Origin: Bacteroidales bacterium
GTDB taxonomy: Bacteria; Bacteroidota; Bacteroidia; Bacteroidales; P3
DNA length: 64,000 nucleotides
Assembly: GCA_017480185.1 (NCBI GenBank)
Contig: JAFVBC010000019.1
Location: forward strand, 52,717 to 116,716
Direction of reading: 5' to 3'
The notes under the pieces: model-generated
Database searches by the model: none
What the model saw: the letters and a program-made list of their open reading frames with translations, nothing else
Told to the model about the DNA's origin: nothing
Made by a program: the position numbers and the translations under genes
Shown here: piece after piece, positions 34,492-43,917 of the stretch
Layout of the letters: each line of letters begins with the position of its first letter
Position numbering within the stretch: position 1 is the stretch's first letter

Positions 34492-36114
34492 CTACTTGAT
34501 ATTGGGTTCCTCTAATCCGAGGTGCTTCTTCTTATCCACAGCCTTAAGGTAAATACCAATAAGCAGAGCAGCGACACCCAGCGCAGCCAACATAACCAAA
34601 GCCCAAGTATAGTTCAACTCATCGGGAGCCACATCTTTGGGGTTGGTCGAAGTCAACACTTTACCAATAAGCAGGGGGAAGAGCCACAGACCGATGTTCT
34701 GAATCCAGAAAATCAATGCGTAGGCCGAGCCAATAATCTTGTCATCAACCAATTTTGGTACCGAAGGCCACAAAGCTGCAGGAACCAACGAGAAACTGGC
34801 ACCAAGTACCAAAATGGTAACATAAGCCACTACCGTTCCTCCAACGGCATTACCCTTGAACATAGGCAGGATAAAAGCAAATGTCAAGTGGCAAAGCACC
34901 AGTAGAATAGAACCTATCATCAACATCGAAGCAGCCTTACCTTTGTGGTCAACATAGTTGCCAAGAATAGGTGTGATAGCCACAGCCAACAGCGGGAACA
35001 CGGCAAATATAGTCTCGGCTGTGCCACGCATATAGCCCATATAGCAGTAGACCACCAATGCCACAACAGCCATACACATAAGGCCATATTTCAACCCCTT
35101 GTTATTCTTTACAAAGTTGCTTGCAAAAGCGCAAACGGCAACGGCAAGCATTATAAGATACTGCACAATGGTAACCGAATCTCCACCCCAAAAAGTCGAC
35201 GGATCAGCCTCGGTCAACGTGAGGTTGCACTGCAACATATTCACAGCATACTTCTGGAACGGGAATATAGCCGAATAGTAAAGCACACAGAGCAGAGCTA
35301 CCAACCAGAAACCCAAACTCGAAAGTATCTTACCAATATCTTTAATCTTGAATGGGTCATCTTTCTCTTCGGCCTCACCAGTCTGACTGTCGAGCTTTTT
35401 ATCCATAAAGAAGTAGGTGATGAACATTATCAAAGCAATGCAGAGCAACACCACACCAAAAGCCACCGAGCGCGACACGTCAATATGGTCGCCCAACTTT
35501 GCAAAATAGGGTGAGAAAATCATACATGTGGCAACACCCAAACGTGCCAACGCCATCTCTGAACCCATGGCCAAGGCTGTCTCACGACCTTTGAACCATT
35601 TCACTATACCACGGCTCACGGTGATACCAGCCATCTCTGTGCCACAACCAAAAATCATGAAACCTAAAGCGGCCATTTTTGCCGAAGCTGGCATACCACG
35701 ATAGAACGGCGAAACGCCCAACTCGTCAAACAAAGGTATGTAGTTCAAATTGTTGTTGAACCATGCCTCAAGCGAACTACCAATAAAGTTGCTACTCACA
35801 GCATACCACTTGATTACACCGCCCACAAGCATCACCACGCCCGAAAGCACAGCCGTAAAGCGCACTCCCATCTTGTCGAGGATAATACCAGCAAAGATGA
35901 GGAAGAAAACAAACACGTTTAGGAATGTCTCGGAGCCTTGCATCGTACCAAATGCGAGGCTATCCCAACCACGCTCCGATTGCATGAGGTCTTTAATTGG
36001 CGACAGGATGTCCATAAAGATGTAGGAACAGAACATGCCCAGTGCCAACAGAAGCAGGGCAATCCATCGCATGGTTGCGCTGTCTCTCAAGGTCTTAACT
36101 GCGTTTTGTGTCAT
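34492..36114 (-). CDS. MFS transporter, 540 residues
   Basis: Starts MTQNAVKTLRDSATMRW and has about 12 hydrophobic segments with a long loop around residues 240-265 (SQTGEAEEKDDPFKIKD). Motif-A-like region FAGIILDKMGVRFTAVLSG. The family is widespread in Bacteroidetes and resembles the MFSD1-like group; substrate unknown. Start at 36114, because the upstream reading passes through the promoter. Confidence 0.88.
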   Translation of the reverse strand: MTQNAVKTLRDSATMRWIALLLLALGMFCSYIFMDILSPIKDLMQSERGWDSLAFGTMQGSETFLNVFVFFLIFAGIILDKMGVRFTAVLSGVVMLVGGVIKWYAVSSNFIGSSLEAWFNNNLNYIPLFDELGVSPFYRGMPASAKMAALGFMIFGCGTEMAGITVSRGIVKWFKGRETALAMGSEMALARLGVATCMIFSPYFAKLGDHIDVSRSVAFGVVLLCIALIMFITYFFMDKKLDSQTGEAEEKDDPFKIKDIGKILSSLGFWLVALLCVLYYSAIFPFQKYAVNMLQCNLTLTEADPSTFWGGDSVTIVQYLIMLAVAVCAFASNFVKNNKGLKYGLMCMAVVALVVYCYMGYMRGTAETIFAVFPLLAVAITPILGNYVDHKGKAASMLMIGSILLVLCHLTFAFILPMFKGNAVGGTVVAYVTILVLGASFSLVPAALWPSVPKLVDDKIIGSAYALIFWIQNIGLWLFPLLIGKVLTSTNPKDVAPDELNYTWALVMLAALGVAALLIGIYLKAVDKKKHLGLEEPNIK

Positions 36115-36162
36115 AAGGAATATAGTGTTTATTTGTTTTTTGCCATACGAGCAATCATGGCG

Positions 36163-36170
36163 CAAAGGTA
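36163..36170 (-). promoter_or_regulatory. Predicted promoter -7 element for the MFS gene
   Basis: CAAAGGTA, i.e. TACCTTTG on the minus strand, 48 bases before the MFS start. Confidence 0.7.
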
Positions 36171-36233
36171 CGAATAAAAAAACACATATCGGCCACCTTT
36201 GTTTACAAACAGTCCCATTCTATAATAGTGTGT

Positions 36234-37090
36234 GTAGCATCTTCCCCTCCACGGGAGGGGAGGTGTTAACACTATTGGTTTCTGCTGTAACGAGGCAATG
36301 TGTAGCATCTTCCCCTCCACGGGAGGGGATTGAGGGGTGGGGCGTTGAGGAAACATACCCCTTTTTCAGACCCACCCCTACCTCAAATTCAGACCCACCA
36401 CCTACCACTCCCAGGAGGGGAGGGGTTTGATATAAGCCTCCATATTAGGGGGAGGTGTTAACACTATTAGTTTCTGCTGTAACGAGGCAATGTGTAGCGT
36501 CTTCCCCTCCACGGGAGGGGATTAAGGGGTGGGGCGTTGAGGGAACACACTCCTTTTTCAGGCACACCCCCTGCCACTATTTCAGACCCACCCCCTACCC
36601 CTCCCAGGAGGGGAGGGGTTTGATATAACCCTCCATATTAGGGGGAGGTGTTAACACTATCAGTTTCTGCGGTAATGTAGCAATGTGCAGCGTCTTCCCC
36701 TCCACGGGAGGGGATTGAGGGGGTGGGGCGTTGAGGAAACATACTCCTTTTTCAGACCCACCCCCTACCCCTCCCAGGAGGGGAGGTGTTTGAGACTGCA
36801 AAAATCTCATCCATTTTTCAGACCCACCACTGCCCCTCCCAGGAGGGGAGGTATTTGATATAACCCTCCATATTAGGGGGGAGGTGTTAACACTATCAGT
36901 TTCTGCTATAACGTGGCAGGGTGTAGCGTCTTCCCCTCCACGGGAGGGGATTGAGGGGTGGGGCGTTGAGGGAACATACTCCTTTTTCAGACCCACCCCT
37001 GCCCCTCCCAGGAGGGGAGGGGTTTGAGACTGCAAAAAATCCACCTCAATTTCAGACCCACCCCTGCCCCTCCCAGGAGGGGGAGGAGAA
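36234..37090. repeat. C/G-rich hairpin tandem array 1 (period about 192 bases)
   Basis: Four to five copies of a composite unit. Each has the hairpin CCCCTCCACGGGAGGGG, then GGGGTGGGGCGTTGAGG, a CCTTTTTCAGACCCACCCC segment, a second hairpin CCCCTCCCAGGAGGGG, a TTTGATATAACCCTCCATATTA stretch and TTAACACTATYAGTTTCTGC. The CTTCCCCTCC landmarks recur at about 36308, 36501, 36693 and 36931. The last full unit has an extra hairpin block. Open reading frames seen across the array are by-products of the repeat. The remaining sequence 37091-37237 shows no gene. Confidence 0.92.
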
Positions 37091-37237
37091 AAAAAACTAC
37101 GAGGAGGGGTGTTGTTTGAATGGCCACTCATACAAGGATTGGAGCGAAAAAAGAAATACAAACCGCAACGTAAGTGGGTACTATCATCGTACTCGCTTAC
37201 ATCACGGTTGGCTCTTGTTCAGACTATAGTCTTAGCC

Positions 37238-37360
37238 TTATTCGGCTTGTTCGGCCATGACTACCGATCCACGGTAGGCTGGGCAGGTGTGATGGGTGCA
37301 ACTGGCGGCTACCAAAGCCATAACAGCAACTGCCACAATCACGATTGCTTTTCTTTTCAT
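37238..37360 (-). CDS. Small lipoprotein, 40 residues
   Basis: Reads MKRKAIVIVAVAVMALVAAS then CTHHTCPAYRGSVVMAEQAE. The first 20 residues are a full lipoprotein signal with lipobox VAASC, leaving a 20-residue mature peptide. The ATG is 7 bases after the ftcD stop, so it is probably translated from the same mRNA. Similar tiny Cys-anchored lipoproteins are common in Bacteroidetes; their role is unknown. Confidence 0.75.
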   Translation of the reverse strand: MKRKAIVIVAVAVMALVAASCTHHTCPAYRGSVVMAEQAE

Positions 37361-37367
37361 AGTGTTA

Positions 37368-39065
37368 TCAGAGTGATATTTTTTCATTAACCGTCTTCAG
37401 TATTTCAGTTTCCAACGCTACAGCTTGACGCTCTATGTCGGCTGCCTCGGCCAGCACCGAGTCGCGGAAAGCAATGTCTTTGAGCGACGAGGCATTGATC
37501 TTGACGTTGAGGTGAGCCCCCATCACGGCACTGCGAGCTGCCAATGCGCCCACGCCACCATCGGTTACGCTGGCTGGATTGCCCCACTCGACCATTGCCT
37601 TGCACACGTCGAAGGCTTTGAGCGAGCTTTTCATGGTGCGCAGTGGCACTTCGGTTGCATAACGTGTGGCCTCCTGTATGGCCGCCGTTCGAGCCACTTT
37701 TTCAGCGTCGCTCTTCTTGGGCATGCCAAAGGCTTGCATTATGCGGTTGAAAGCGACAGTGTCTTCATCCACCAGATGCAACAACTCTTCTTTAAGTGCT
37801 TGCCCTTGTTCGGCCACCTCGGAGAAACGCTCCCATTGGTCGTCGTAGGCTGCTTTACCACCGGTGAGGTTGGCCACCATGGTGCCCAACGAGGCCGCCA
37901 AGGCTCCCATGTAGGCGCTGACGCTACCACCACCAGGGGCTGGACTCTCGCTGGCGGTCTCGTCGCAAAAGCCACGGCAGGTGAGGTCGACCAATTTCTT
38001 TTGCTCGTGGTCTTCTATCAAGTATTCGATTACTTTCTCGTGCGGGTTGAATGGTTTGAGGTCGTCGAGCCCCATGCTCTTAATGGCCACCTTCATCACC
38101 TCTTCTTCGCTCACACCAAGACTGCGACGTTGCTTGCGCAGATAGTGGTGCCCGGCATCGATAAGTACGCTTTTGGGTATCAAACCGACTATTTCGCACC
38201 CCGTTACACGCAGTCCACGCTCGGCTGCACAGCGGCTCACCTCGTCGAAGCACACATGCACAGGCGATGTCTTTATCGACGTGATGTTCATCGACACCTG
38301 TGCAATGCCATAGTCTTCGATGTACCAGCCTATGGCTTTTGTGGCTTTAAGTGTGCCTGGTATCATCACTGTGTTGCCCTGTTCGTCTTTCACTGGCTTT
38401 CCCGTCAGTGTACCGCCCTCGCGCATGGGGCGGCCTTTTTCTCGCACGTCGAAAGCCACGGCGTTGGCACGGCGGGTGCTGGTGGTGTTGAGGTTATAGT
38501 TGATGGCAACAAGAAAATCGCGTGCACCCACTTGCGTGGCACCAGTGTGGGCGACATGTTCATCCCAATGGTTGGGGCCATAGTCGGGACACCACTGGTC
38601 GGTGCCCAGCCGCGAGGCAAGACTCTCATACTCGCCCGTGCGGCAATAGGCCAGATTTCTGCGTTCTGGGCGTTTAGCAGCGTTTTCGTAGCAGAATATC
38701 GGTATCTGCAACTCGTCGCCAATGCGTTGTGCCAAGCGGTGCGCCAACCCGACCACTTCGTCCATCGTGATGCCAGCCACTGGTATAAGTGGGCACACAT
38801 CGGTGGCACCTTGACGGGGATGGGCACCGTGGTGCTGACTCATGTCTATCAACTCGGCAGCACGTTGCACCACACGGAAAGCGGCTTCGAGCACAGGCTC
38901 GGGTTCGCCGACAAAGGTGATGACGGTGCGGTTGGTGGTCTGACCGGGGTCGACATCAAGCAACTTCACCCCCTCAACTTTTTCTATCTCGGCGGTTACC
39001 TGGTTTATAACGTCCATATTGCGCCCTTCGCTGATATTGGGCACACACTCTATCAATTGTTTCAT
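37368..39065 (-). CDS. ftcD: Fused glutamate formimidoyltransferase / formimidoyl-THF cyclodeaminase
   Basis: Histidine degradation: transfers the formimino group of formiminoglutamate to tetrahydrofolate, then deaminates it to methenyl-THF. 565 residues. The transferase half (about 1-300) has ECVPNISEGRNMDVI, HHGAHPRQGATDVCPLIPV and GARDFLVAINYNL. The cyclodeaminase half (about 345-560) has SESPAPGGGSVSAYMGALAA and SVTDGGVGALAARSAV. Both activities in one chain, as in the animal enzyme. Start is ATG 39065; the preceding codon is GTG. No other hut genes are beside it. Confidence 0.95.
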   Translation of the reverse strand: MKQLIECVPNISEGRNMDVINQVTAEIEKVEGVKLLDVDPGQTTNRTVITFVGEPEPVLEAAFRVVQRAAELIDMSQHHGAHPRQGATDVCPLIPVAGITMDEVVGLAHRLAQRIGDELQIPIFCYENAAKRPERRNLAYCRTGEYESLASRLGTDQWCPDYGPNHWDEHVAHTGATQVGARDFLVAINYNLNTTSTRRANAVAFDVREKGRPMREGGTLTGKPVKDEQGNTVMIPGTLKATKAIGWYIEDYGIAQVSMNITSIKTSPVHVCFDEVSRCAAERGLRVTGCEIVGLIPKSVLIDAGHHYLRKQRRSLGVSEEEVMKVAIKSMGLDDLKPFNPHEKVIEYLIEDHEQKKLVDLTCRGFCDETASESPAPGGGSVSAYMGALAASLGTMVANLTGGKAAYDDQWERFSEVAEQGQALKEELLHLVDEDTVAFNRIMQAFGMPKKSDAEKVARTAAIQEATRYATEVPLRTMKSSLKAFDVCKAMVEWGNPASVTDGGVGALAARSAVMGAHLNVKINASSLKDIAFRDSVLAEAADIERQAVALETEILKTVNEKISL

Positions 39066-39093
39066 CACAAGACTGACAATAGTTTAACGACTG

Positions 39094-39101
39094 CAAATAT
39101 A
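39094..39101 (-). promoter_or_regulatory. Predicted promoter -7 element for ftcD
   Basis: CAAATATA, i.e. TATATTTG on the minus strand, about 29 bases before the ftcD ATG. Confidence 0.65.
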
Positions 39102-39161
39102 CAACCTTTTTGCGATGCGCAATAAAAATTACCCCACAGCAAGGAATGAGCATGTAGGTAG

Positions 39162-39252
39162 CAAGTAAGGCCGTTCTTCAGTAGTTCTTCAGTTGTTCTT
39201 CAGTGATTGACTGAAGAACAACTGAAGAACTACTGAAGAACGGCCTTACTTG
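39162..39252. repeat. GTTCTTCAGTY palindrome, copy 3 (91 bases)
   Basis: Perfect 43-base arms, 39162-39204 and 39210-39252, around loop GATTG. Each arm has an outer CAAGTAAGGCC and three GTTCTTCAGTY-type units. It lies between the divergent ftcD and the first T9SS protein gene. Confidence 0.96.
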
Positions 39253-39376
39253 AGCCATAGTTGGTGCCACCTTTTCGCCTCCACGCCGAGGGGTAGTGGT
39301 CTTGTGGAGAACAAGTCTCTATTCGGGAACCGCGCGCCCAGTGCCTACTTTTTATTCCCCTTTATCAAAAAAGATG

Positions 39377-39384
39377 TATCTTTG
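39377..39384 (+). promoter_or_regulatory. Predicted promoter -7 element for the T9SS protein pair
   Basis: TATCTTTG, 17 bases before the ATG at 39401. Confidence 0.7.
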
Positions 39385-39400
39385 CAAGATTGGGTACGTC

Positions 39401-41569
39401 ATGAAAGCCAAAACCACATCATACCTCATCTTGCTGATATTCGCCCTGTTGACCATAGCGGCGAGGGGGCAAAGCATTGTCAAATTGGATATTGACACGG
39501 TGGTGTGCATGGCCGACACGGTACGTATCAGCGTGGGCAAACAGGCGTGGCACAACGTGCAGCTTGCCGACGGTGTGCCGACAAGCGTTGCCGTGGCCAA
39601 ACGGCGCATGATTCCCAATGGCACCGATTGTTTGCCCGATGGGTGTGAACTCAAAACAACTTTTGCCGTAGGCGGATATGACGATGCCGACACGGTGAAT
39701 TCGGCCGAGGTTATAGACTATCTGCGTCTGAAAATCGAACACGGCGAGCAGCGCGACCTTTACATAGCCCTTACTTGTCCTAACGGTCAAACCGTGGATA
39801 TAGACCGCCTGGCGACCCCTGGTGGCACCACCTCGTGCGCACTGTCGTTGCCCGACTCGTCGCACGGATTCGACCTCTCGCTGCCCGTGGCCACATTGCT
39901 GAAACTGGGCAACCCCTCAACCGTTGGCCACGACCTGCCACACTCATCCTGCGACAGCATACTGTTGCCACCGGGCACTGGCTGGAACTATTGCTGGAGC
40001 AACGCCCAAACCCACGGCATTACCTACGCCAACGACGATGCACGGATTTACAGACCGTCGAATGTCGACTTCGACTGGAGCACCGACTCGTCGATAGTGG
40101 CCACACGCACACGATTCTACCGCCCTGCGGGGTCGTTCAACTCGCTGATTGGCTGTCCGCTGAATGGCAATTGGGAACTTACCGTCATAGACGGCAACAA
40201 CAACTACTACGATGGCTACCAGTTTGAAGCCGAGCTGTCGCTTTGGCCGCACTCGGTGGCACATGCCGACGTGATGGGCGAGTGGTCGCAACCAACGTCC
40301 GACACATCGTTTATAATCACCGCTCCTTGGGGCATGCAACACGACACCACCTTGCAATTCACCATGAGGGTTAGAAACTGGTTGGGGGGCTTTGTAGACA
40401 GCACATTCAGCGTTCGGTTTATGATGCCGACCGCATCACAGGCCGACACCTCACTGTGCAGCGGCGACACACTGATGTGGATGGGGCAACCCATCACGAC
40501 CGACACCACGCTGCAACAACGGCTCACCGCAGCCAATGGGTGCGACTCGGTGCACACCCTGCACGTGCACTTCAAATCCACCTACCACCTTGCCGACACC
40601 GTTTACCGCTGTCCGAGGCAGATGCCCACCCCAGCATGGATTGACACCGTGATGACCACCGTCGATGGTTGCGACAGCACACTGCGGCTACAATTCTTGC
40701 TGCTTAAAGACTTTGAACCACTGATACTGCTGAGCACCGACAGCATTAACTGGGACAGCAATGCCACCCTTATAGGCTGCAACCCTATGCACCTATATCT
40801 GCGCGACACCACAAGCCAGCTGATGTCGCGACTGTGGACCATAGCCGACACTGACACCTTCTCGGCAGCCTCGTTCCACTACCGTTTCGACAGTGTGGGC
40901 ACCTACAACATAGGGCTAAAGATAGTGTACGACACCGGTTGCCAAGCCTCGCGCAACATAATGCAAGCTGTGCAAGTGCTTGAAAGTCCAAAAGCCGAGT
41001 TTGACTGGCATCGCGAAATACCAGCCATGTCGAACCCCGAGACGCAATTTGTCAACCTCTCGTCGCCCAACGACATTACCTACCTTTGGAATATACAAAC
41101 CGCTGGTGGCACCGACACCACCAGTGAGAAGCACCCATTCTATCATTGGGGAGAGCCTTCGGACGACATGACAGGCTCCTACTCGGTGCAACTGATTGCC
41201 AATTGGACCCACCTACTATCCGACACGTTGGAACACGTGTGCCACGACACGGCAGAGCACGTGGTAACCATTGTCAACGACTTTCTGCAATTTCCAAACG
41301 TCGTTACCCCCAACGGCGATGGAATAAACGACCGCTGGGAGGTGGTGAACCTTGTAGAGTTTGGGGTATATCCCATGAACGAAGTGTGGATTTATAGCAT
41401 CTGGGGGCAACTGGTATTTCACGCCAAAAACGTTAGTCGTAAAGAAGAATGGTGGGATCCGGAAGCCAACCACGACCCCGATGGCACCTACTACTTCCGC
41501 TTCTTGGCCAAAAGTGAATATGGCATAGTGAAACGCAACGGAAGCATTGAAGTGACTCGCGGCAAATGA
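39401..41569 (+). CDS. T9SS type B sorted surface protein 1
   Basis: 722 residues. Signal peptide MKAKTTSYLILLIFALLTIA. The N-terminal region (about 90-270) contains a proprotein-convertase P-like jelly roll: RDLYIALTCPNGQTVDI, GTGWNYCWSNAQTHGITYA and LIGCPLNGNWELTVIDG. The middle has Cys-rich modules ending in GCDSVHTLHVHF and GCDSTLRLQFLL. The last 90 residues (FPNVVTPNGDGINDRWEVVN, VWIYSIWGQLVF, DPDGTYYFRF) are a gliding motility-associated C-terminal domain, the type B signal for secretion by T9SS. Likely a cell-surface adhesin. Start chosen for the signal peptide and promoter. Confidence 0.9.
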   Translation: MKAKTTSYLILLIFALLTIAARGQSIVKLDIDTVVCMADTVRISVGKQAWHNVQLADGVPTSVAVAKRRMIPNGTDCLPDGCELKTTFAVGGYDDADTVNSAEVIDYLRLKIEHGEQRDLYIALTCPNGQTVDIDRLATPGGTTSCALSLPDSSHGFDLSLPVATLLKLGNPSTVGHDLPHSSCDSILLPPGTGWNYCWSNAQTHGITYANDDARIYRPSNVDFDWSTDSSIVATRTRFYRPAGSFNSLIGCPLNGNWELTVIDGNNNYYDGYQFEAELSLWPHSVAHADVMGEWSQPTSDTSFIITAPWGMQHDTTLQFTMRVRNWLGGFVDSTFSVRFMMPTASQADTSLCSGDTLMWMGQPITTDTTLQQRLTAANGCDSVHTLHVHFKSTYHLADTVYRCPRQMPTPAWIDTVMTTVDGCDSTLRLQFLLLKDFEPLILLSTDSINWDSNATLIGCNPMHLYLRDTTSQLMSRLWTIADTDTFSAASFHYRFDSVGTYNIGLKIVYDTGCQASRNIMQAVQVLESPKAEFDWHREIPAMSNPETQFVNLSSPNDITYLWNIQTAGGTDTTSEKHPFYHWGEPSDDMTGSYSVQLIANWTHLLSDTLEHVCHDTAEHVVTIVNDFLQFPNVVTPNGDGINDRWEVVNLVEFGVYPMNEVWIYSIWGQLVFHAKNVSRKEEWWDPEANHDPDGTYYFRFLAKSEYGIVKRNGSIEVTRGK

Positions 41570-43899
41570 CCCTCACCTCCAACAACATGAGTATAGCAGC
41601 CATTGTTTTGACGTGGCTGCTGTGTTTGATACCGACAAGCACGAGTTGTCAGGAGATTGCAGCAGTGCACATGCCCAAATCTGTGTGTGTCGGCCAACGC
41701 ACCACCATCACGGTGGGTTTTGACAGCAACAGCACCATTGCACTTCGCAAACCCAACGTATCTCATGGTCGTAGCGAGCGCATCTTCCTGCCCGACGGTG
41801 TGGCATGCGGACGTTTGGGATGCTCCTACCGCTCGGCGGTGTCGTTCAACGGTTTCCCCGCAAATGCTACCCTCTCGTCGGTCAACGACATACAATATGT
41901 GCGCATCAATATGGAACACTCCTATGTTGGCGACATATATATCAACCTCACATGTCCCAACGGACAACGAGTAGACATTATGAAATACGGTGGTGGTGGC
42001 GAGTCGAGTTGCAGCGGAGTCATTCCCAGCCGCTCGCGCAACTGGCTCTCGGGCAACAACATGACCACAAACAACTATATGGGCGAGCCCAACGACGACG
42101 AGAATAGTCGGTACAAATGCGACTCGACAGCAGCAGGCAACGAACCGGGAGAAGGATGGAACTACTGCTGGAGCAACAATTCGACAGCAGGATATGTATA
42201 TGCCGCTGGAGATGGCATTATATACCGTGCAGCAAATGCACACAACGGACATGTGGACTCAAGCCACGTCAGTGCCGGACGGCACTTCTACCATCCCGAC
42301 CAGAGTTTTAGAGGCCTCGTAGGATGCCCTTTGAATGGGAAATGGTATATCGAAGTTGTTGACGGCTTTTCACAGGACAACGGCTATATATTTGAGTGGG
42401 AGGTGGCTCTTGATACCAACCTTGCCAATGGCGACTGTCGGATGCAGAGTTGCCAACTGACGGGCAACGGCGTTGAGAGAGTCAACGACTCGACATACAC
42501 AATCACAACTCCACTCAACATCACTCGCGACACCATACTGAAATATCGCCTGAAAATAGAAAGCACCTGTGGGGTAAATATCGACTCTGTCGTATCGTTG
42601 CCAGTTGTTGCCACACACCACCACTCGATAGATACAGCTGCCTGCCAACAACTGCAATTCAGAGACTTAACCTATGTGAACGACACAGCGTATACCGAGT
42701 ATCTGACGGGCATGGCTGGATGCGACAGCCTCGTTCATATATCGATTGATATTCAGCAACCTACATTCTCTACAATCGACACCACTATAAACGATACCCT
42801 TATGCCCACACACCTATGTGGGCAATGGTTCTACCACGACACAGTGGCCACCGTGTTGATTCCGACACAGGGAGTATGCGACAGCGTGGTGAACATCAAC
42901 CTACATCTGTCGTACGACCGCTTGACCCAAATTCAAAAAGACATCTGCCAGAACCAGTTGCCTTACCATTGGAACAGCCACACATTCACAACCGATAGCA
43001 CAGCAACCGATAGTCTGACCACACACAATGGTTACGACAGCATAGTGATTATGACCTTGCATGTGAACCCTACCTACGACACATCGATTACGGCCATAGC
43101 ATGCGACAACGTAGGGTATCGGGTTGGGACACAAACATTGTTCGAAAGTGGCGACCATAAAGTACACCTACTATCGCAAAAGCAGTGCGATAGTTGTGTG
43201 CATTTGACACTAACAGCCTATCCCCACAGCAACCGTCAACAGTACGACACTGTGTGTAAAAACAAGGCGGTGCACTTCGGTAACGAATGGTTACATCATT
43301 CTGGCACATACGTACAACAGTTAAAGAGCATACACGAATGCGATAGCATAGAGACACTGCATCTGACAATATTGGCCGAAAATATGCAGGCTAACATGCA
43401 AGTACGCCCACTTGTTGTAACTCCCGATCAACCAACCATTACCCTAAGGAATTGTAGTAAAAACAATAGTAGTGTACAATGGCTGATAAACGGTAAGGAT
43501 TACGGTGACGATCAACTATCGTTCTCCATGCCAAAAGAACTTGACTCTTTGCCTATCTGCCTTATTGCAACGAGCATTGAGGGGTGTACTGACACGGCAA
43601 TTGCCGTAGTTAACATGGATCACAACCTTGTGTGGTTACCAAATGCTTTTACTCCGAGCAATGAAACTAACAACATTTGGAAAGCCGTTATAACCGACAT
43701 AGTAAGTGCCGAGCTGTGGATATTCGACCGTAACGGGCAACTGATGATGCACGACACCAGCCTTTCTCCCTCATGGGATGGCACACATAACGGGACATCC
43801 TGCCCACAAGGTAGCTACGTTTACACCATAAAGTACACCCCACGCGTGTACCCGACACAAACAAAAGAAATTCACGGAACCATACTTTTGATAAGATAA
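41566..43899 (+). CDS. T9SS type B sorted surface protein 2
   Basis: 777 residues, a paralogue of the protein just upstream and overlapping it by 4 bases (ATGA). Exported (signal around MSIAAIVLTWLLCLIPTSTS). P-like domain: GDIYINLTCPNGQRVDI, GEGWNYCWSNNSTAGYVYA and LVGCPLNGKWYIEVVDG. Then at least five Cys modules with the pattern CDSxxxxxL (GCDSLVHISIDI, VCDSVVNINLHL, QCDSCVHLTLTA, ECDSIETLHLTI). C-terminal sorting domain: WLPNAFTPSNETNNIWKAV, ELWIFDRNGQLMM and CPQGSYVYTI. The pair probably forms one surface assembly. An alternative start lies at 41587. Confidence 0.9.
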   Translation: MTLTSNNMSIAAIVLTWLLCLIPTSTSCQEIAAVHMPKSVCVGQRTTITVGFDSNSTIALRKPNVSHGRSERIFLPDGVACGRLGCSYRSAVSFNGFPANATLSSVNDIQYVRINMEHSYVGDIYINLTCPNGQRVDIMKYGGGGESSCSGVIPSRSRNWLSGNNMTTNNYMGEPNDDENSRYKCDSTAAGNEPGEGWNYCWSNNSTAGYVYAAGDGIIYRAANAHNGHVDSSHVSAGRHFYHPDQSFRGLVGCPLNGKWYIEVVDGFSQDNGYIFEWEVALDTNLANGDCRMQSCQLTGNGVERVNDSTYTITTPLNITRDTILKYRLKIESTCGVNIDSVVSLPVVATHHHSIDTAACQQLQFRDLTYVNDTAYTEYLTGMAGCDSLVHISIDIQQPTFSTIDTTINDTLMPTHLCGQWFYHDTVATVLIPTQGVCDSVVNINLHLSYDRLTQIQKDICQNQLPYHWNSHTFTTDSTATDSLTTHNGYDSIVIMTLHVNPTYDTSITAIACDNVGYRVGTQTLFESGDHKVHLLSQKQCDSCVHLTLTAYPHSNRQQYDTVCKNKAVHFGNEWLHHSGTYVQQLKSIHECDSIETLHLTILAENMQANMQVRPLVVTPDQPTITLRNCSKNNSSVQWLINGKDYGDDQLSFSMPKELDSLPICLIATSIEGCTDTAIAVVNMDHNLVWLPNAFTPSNETNNIWKAVITDIVSAELWIFDRNGQLMMHDTSLSPSWDGTHNGTSCPQGSYVYTIKYTPRVYPTQTKEIHGTILLIR

Positions 43900-43917
43900 T
43901 AAAACCACACAACGAAT

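Noticed and set aside
36234-37090. CRISPR array
   Set aside because: Units are long (about 192 bases), contain internal hairpins, and there are no short unique spacers or cas genes.
36595-37161. 188-codon minus-strand reading frame rich in PPP, GRG and GGS
   Set aside because: It lies wholly in the hairpin tandem array and repeats with it; no start context or family, so it is a by-product of the repeat.
37425-39125. 566-codon plus-strand reading frame opposite ftcD
   Set aside because: It mirrors the ftcD frame almost exactly; the His/Cys/Ala-rich translation is typical of an antisense shadow.
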